From Armatimonadaceae bacterium (GTDB lineage: Bacteria; Armatimonadota; Armatimonadia; Armatimonadales; Armatimonadaceae): a stretch of 8,845 nt of DNA. The stretch spans positions 1-8,845 of the forward strand of contig JAUJNC010000181.1 of the NCBI GenBank assembly GCA_030446525.1. The letters run 5' to 3'. Position 1 is the first letter of the stretch, and every line of letters starts with the position of its first letter. A program made the translations under genes and the position numbers. The notes under the pieces are model-generated. The model was not told the origin of the DNA and made no database searches. It saw only the letters and a program-made list of their open reading frames with translations. Positions 6,085 to 8,845 of this stretch are shown here, piece after piece.

Positions 6085-6978
6085 GTGCGTATCCTGATCA
6101 CCGGCGCCGGGGGTAACGTCGGCAAGGGGATGATCCCCCGGCTCCGGGCGGCGGGGCACGACGTGGTCCTGTCGGACCTGAACCGTTTGCCGGATGCCGA
6201 GCCGTGGGCGGGCCTGCCGTTCGTGCCGTGCGACGTGCAGGCCGGCTTCGGCCTGGAGAGGGCCGCGCGGGACTGCGACCTGATCCTGCACACCCCGGCC
6301 TGGCACGGCATCCATTCGGGCCAGAAGACCGAGATCGACTACTGGCGGCTGAACGTGGACGGCACGTTCTGGATGTTCCAGGCGGCCATCCCGGCGGGCA
6401 TCACGCGGGTCGTCTTCCTGTCCTCGATGGCCTGGCACGGGCACTACAACAAGTACGGCTTCACCAAGCGCGTCGGCGAGGAGCTTTGCGAGTACTACCG
6501 GCGGAACCACCGGGTCCGCTACGTGGCCGTGCGTCCCGCCGCCGTCACGCCGTGGGGCACGGAGAGGGCGGGCCGCTAAGGCGCGCGTCTTTTGTACGGC
6601 GGCGGGGCCCGCGTGGACGTGCTGGACTGCGTCCCGCGGGCGGTGCCGTAGCTGGCCGGGGATCTGCCCGAAGGTGCGGAGCCGGAGGCGATCGTCGCGA
6701 GCGCGCTCCGGCCCAACGCCTTCACGGCGGAGCAGATCGAGGGTTGGGAGGCGGACCCGCTCGCGGCCTGTGAGCGCGTCTTCCCCGGCTCGCGGGCGCT
6801 GGTGGAGAAATATGCCCTCCCGATCCGGCGCAAGCCTGGCGTGGTGGATCCGGGGGAGGCGCCCGTCCTGCTCGGCTACGCCCCGAAGCGTCACTTCGGC
6901 ACGTTCCTCGAGGAGTTGCGCCGGCGAGACGCGGAAGACGGCCAAACCGCTGTCCGGGCAGCGCACTGCCCCTATTAA
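6085..6978 (+). pseudogene. NAD-dependent epimerase/SDR gene with two in-frame stop codons
   Basis: Starting from a GTG 3 bp after the dioxygenase stop, this frame encodes an extended SDR / NAD-dependent epimerase-dehydratase of about 297 codons. The Rossmann motif GAGGNVG is at residues 7-13. Ser113-Ser114 (LSSM) and Tyr124-Lys128 (YGFTK) form the catalytic site. The frame is cut by TAA at 6577-6579 and TAG at 6649-6651. The same frame then continues with convincing family sequence (RPNAFTAEQIEGWEADPLAA, ACERVFPGSRALVEKY, LLGYAPKRHFGTFLEELRRR) to the TAA at 6976-6978. No frameshift is needed. The truncated 164-residue product would keep the cofactor and catalytic residues but lose the substrate-binding part. 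Single-base changes, such as from CAA/GAA and CAG/GAG, would explain both stops. This may be recent decay; stop readthrough or sequence error are less likely alternatives. It is the third gene of the regulator operon. Confidence 0.87.
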
Positions 6979-6999
6979 ACGAAACGGAAAGAGGAACGC

Positions 7000-7968
7000 A
7001 TGCAGTATACTAACCTCGGACGAACCGGCCTCAAGGTCAGCCGCCTGTGTCTGGGCACGATGAACTTCGGCCCGCAGACCACGGAGCCCGACTCGTTCGC
7101 CATCATGGACCGCGCCCTGGAGCACGGCGTCAACTTCTGGGACAGCGCCAACGTCTACGGCGGCAAGAAGGGCGAGGGCGTCACCGAGCAGATACTCGGG
7201 CGCTTCTTCGCCCAGGGCGGCGCACGCCGCGAGAAGGTCGTCCTCGCCACCAAGGTCTACGGCGACATGGGCGACTGGCCCAACACGTCACGCCTTTCCG
7301 CCCTGCACATCCGGCGGGCCTGCGAGGACAGCCTGCGCCGCCTGCAGACCGACTACATCGACCTGTACCAGATGCACCACATCTGGCGGGACGCGCCGTG
7401 GGACGAGATATGGCAGGCGATGGAACTCCTGGTGCAGCAGGGCAAGGTGCTCTACGTCGGCTCGTCCAACTTCGCGGGCTGGCACATCGTCCAAGCTAAT
7501 GAGATCGCCCGGCGCCGCAGCTTCCTGGGGCTCGTATCGGAGCAGAGCCTGTACAACCTGAACGCGCGCACAGTCGAGCGCGACCTGATCCCGGCCTGCG
7601 AGGCGTACGGCGTCGGCATCATCCCCTGGAGCCCGCTGGCCGGCGGCCTGCTCGGCGGCGTCCTGCAAAAGGCGACCGAGGGGCGGCGCGCCTCGGAGGG
7701 GACGCAAAGGAACATCGAGAAGAACCGCGACAAGCTGGAGCGGTGGGAAAGCCTGTGCCGCGACCTGGGCGAGCAGCCCGCCAACGCGGCCCTTGCCTGG
7801 CTGCTCAACAACAAGGCCGTCACGGCGCCCATCATCGGCCCGCGCACCCTGGAGCAGCTGGACGGCTCCCTGCGCGCCCTGGAGATAGCCCTTTCCGAAG
7901 AGACGTTGAAGCGGCTCGATGAAATCTTCCCCGGGTACAAACCGTCACCCGAAGGGTATGCTTGGTAA
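7000..7968 (+). CDS. Aldo/keto reductase, intact
   Basis: This 322-residue NADP(H)-type aldo/keto reductase has a TIM-barrel fold and is cytosolic. The catalytic tetrad is Asp48 and Tyr53 (FWDSANVYG), Lys85 (VLATKVYG) and His126 (YQMHHI). Cofactor-side signatures include YVGSSNFAGW, GIIPWSPLAGGLLGG and the C-terminal APIIGPRTLEQLDG. Length is normal for the YajO/IolS-like group. AAAGAGGA at 6988-6995 lies 4 nt before the ATG, a good ribosome-binding site. It follows the broken SDR gene by 21 bp and may share its transcript. It is distinct from the damaged AKR at 1981-2841; the shared start MQY..LGRTGL is a general AKR feature, and the later sequences differ. It could cover part of the role lost by the damaged AKR or SDR. 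The substrate is probably an aldehyde, ketone or aldose, but not assignable. Confidence 0.94.
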   Translation: MQYTNLGRTGLKVSRLCLGTMNFGPQTTEPDSFAIMDRALEHGVNFWDSANVYGGKKGEGVTEQILGRFFAQGGARREKVVLATKVYGDMGDWPNTSRLSALHIRRACEDSLRRLQTDYIDLYQMHHIWRDAPWDEIWQAMELLVQQGKVLYVGSSNFAGWHIVQANEIARRRSFLGLVSEQSLYNLNARTVERDLIPACEAYGVGIIPWSPLAGGLLGGVLQKATEGRRASEGTQRNIEKNRDKLERWESLCRDLGEQPANAALAWLLNNKAVTAPIIGPRTLEQLDGSLRALEIALSEETLKRLDEIFPGYKPSPEGYAW

Positions 7969-7975
7969 GCAAATA

Positions 7976-8005
7976 CCCCGTAAGGGCGGGGCCCTGCCCT
8001 TCTTC
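7976..8005 (+). terminator. Possible terminator or alternative hairpins after the AKR
   Basis: Eight bases after the AKR stop there are two mutually exclusive stems: CCCCG 7976-7980 with CGGGG 7987-7991, and AAGGGC 7982-7987 with GCCCTT 7996-8001. The second is followed only by a short mixed pyrimidine run, not a clean T-tract, so termination is uncertain. Confidence 0.4.
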
Positions 8006-8028
8006 GGTTAGAAAGTAACAACCACGTA

Positions 8029-8845
8029 ATGAGACATGGATTTCGTTCTTCTGCGGCACGCCCCCTGCTGATCGCGGGTGCCTGCGTGCTGCTCGCTGGT
8101 GGCGGCTTCTTATCCCGGCAGCGCGCCGCCGCCCAAGAGAAAGCGGCGAGCAAAGTTCTCACGGGCAAAGCCGCGCTGGGCGACTGGACCACGGACAAGC
8201 CCGGCCTGCGCCGGCGGATCACCATCAACGATCTGGCCGCGCCCTACGAGACGCCCTCGGTCGACAACGGCCCGAAGGTCGTCGCGCGCCCGGAAGGCGC
8301 GTGGCCCCAGGCGCCCTCCGGGTTCAAGGTGACGGCGTTCGCGACGGGTCTGGAAAACCCGCGCAAGATCGTCACGGCGCCCAACGGCGATCTGTTCGTC
8401 GCGGAAAGCAGGCCGGGGCGCCTCAAGGTGCTGCGCGACGGTGACGGCGACGGCAAGCCGGAGCGGACCGAGGTGTTCGCGAGCGGGCTGCGCCGGCCCT
8501 TCGGCATCGCCTTCTACCCGCCGGGCCCGAACCCGACCCACGTCTACGTCGCCAACACCGGCGACGTGGTGCGCTTCCGTTATCAGAACGGCGACCTGAA
8601 GGCGCGCGGCGCCGAGGAGATGATCGTCGACAACATCTCCGGCGGCGGGCAGCTGCGGGGCGGCGGGCACTGGACGCGGGACATCGTGTTCAGCAAGGAC
8701 GGCAAGAAGATGTTCGTGTCGGTCGGCTCCCGGTCCAACGTGATGGACAAGCCGGAGCAGGTCCCGGCCGAGGAGCGGCGCGCCCGCATCTTCGAGTACA
8801 CCCCGGACGGCAAGAACGAGCGCCTCTTCGCCTCGGGGATCCGCA
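8029..8845 (+). CDS. Exported PQQ-type sorbosone/glucose dehydrogenase-like beta-propeller protein (partial, 3' end missing)
   Basis: An open frame of 272 codons from the ATG at 8029 continues past the right edge. The first 35 residues look like a signal peptide: basic MRHGFRSSAARP, a hydrophobic core LLIAGACVLLAGGGFL, and a likely cleavage after AAA before Gln36, so the protein is probably secreted or periplasmic. From about residue 97 it shows the soluble glucose / L-sorbosone dehydrogenase beta-propeller pattern: SGFKVTAFATGLENPRKIV, NGDLFVAESRPGRLKVL, GLRRPFGIAFYPPG, HVYVANTGDVVRF and KMFVSVGS. An acidic loop DGDGDGK at residues 137-143 could bind calcium, as is common in the family. The upstream ribosome-binding site is weak (GAAAG at 8011-8015). 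Members oxidise sugars or polyols using PQQ, but the PQQ- and Ca-binding residues in the missing C-terminal part cannot be checked, and some relatives have other roles. It fits the sugar-oxidation theme of the cluster. Confidence 0.87.
   Translation, partial: MRHGFRSSAARPLLIAGACVLLAGGGFLSRQRAAAQEKAASKVLTGKAALGDWTTDKPGLRRRITINDLAAPYETPSVDNGPKVVARPEGAWPQAPSGFKVTAFATGLENPRKIVTAPNGDLFVAESRPGRLKVLRDGDGDGKPERTEVFASGLRRPFGIAFYPPGPNPTHVYVANTGDVVRFRYQNGDLKARGAEEMIVDNISGGGQLRGGGHWTRDIVFSKDGKKMFVSVGSRSNVMDKPEQVPAEERRARIFEYTPDGKNERLFASGIR

Noticed and set aside
4048..7125. Two very long - strand open frames (4048-5733 and 5734-7125) that abut exactly
   Set aside because: They are antisense to strongly supported + strand genes, have low-complexity Arg/Gly/Pro/Val-rich composition typical of GC-rich shadow frames, and match no family. 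The exact abutment is coincidental.
1..8845. CRISPR array, tRNA or rRNA genes, IS-element transposase
   Set aside because: I saw no repeat-spacer pattern, no tRNA-like cloverleaf, no rRNA-like stretch and no transposase sequence. The only clear repeat of useful length is the AKR-start pair.

Overview
The window is a GC-rich bacterial segment of an accessory sugar- or polyol-oxidation type. Its genes are Gfo/Idh/MocA, phytanoyl-CoA-dioxygenase-like, aldo/keto reductase, SDR and PQQ sugar-dehydrogenase proteins, plus a GntR/LacI hybrid regulator and an HNH nuclease with a small partner gene. From memory, this mix is common in Chloroflexota, Armatimonadota and similar soil phyla. No rRNA or other strong marker is present, so the phylum is only a guess.

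Left block (1-2841): a Gfo/Idh/MocA oxidoreductase and a PhyH-family Fe(II)/2-oxoglutarate dioxygenase form a tight + strand pair. An aldo/keto reductase (AKR) gene converges on them from the - strand, ending 3 bp from the dioxygenase stop. That AKR is readable over its full length but is broken by two single-base frameshifts that cancel in total length.

Middle block (2842-4080): two small overlapping + strand genes encode an uncharacterised helical protein and an HNH endonuclease. They are flanked by two direct copies of the first 75 bp of the AKR gene (70 of 76 alignment columns identical). The right copy is only a stub. It sits downstream of what looks like an intact - strand promoter and a strong ribosome-binding site, back to back with the promoter of the regulator. 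This suggests that an ancestral 'regulator divergent from AKR' arrangement was split by the two-gene cassette. It is the most unusual part of the window.

Right block (4081-8845): the regulator has a strong sigma70-type promoter whose -10 lies inside a near-perfect 21-bp palindrome with an extra half-site, so it is probably autoregulated. A second PhyH-family dioxygenase (6-bp gap) and an SDR/epimerase-type gene (3-bp gap) follow it in one apparent operon. The SDR gene carries two in-frame nonsense codons but stays in frame over about 298 codons. An intact AKR follows, then a hairpin region and the start of an exported PQQ-type (sorbosone/glucose dehydrogenase) beta-propeller that runs off the right edge.

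Overall it looks like an inducible cluster for oxidising a carbohydrate-like compound, with several redox enzymes of overlapping type. Two of these enzyme genes are damaged, and a small nuclease cassette has been inserted. The substrate cannot be named from sequence alone.
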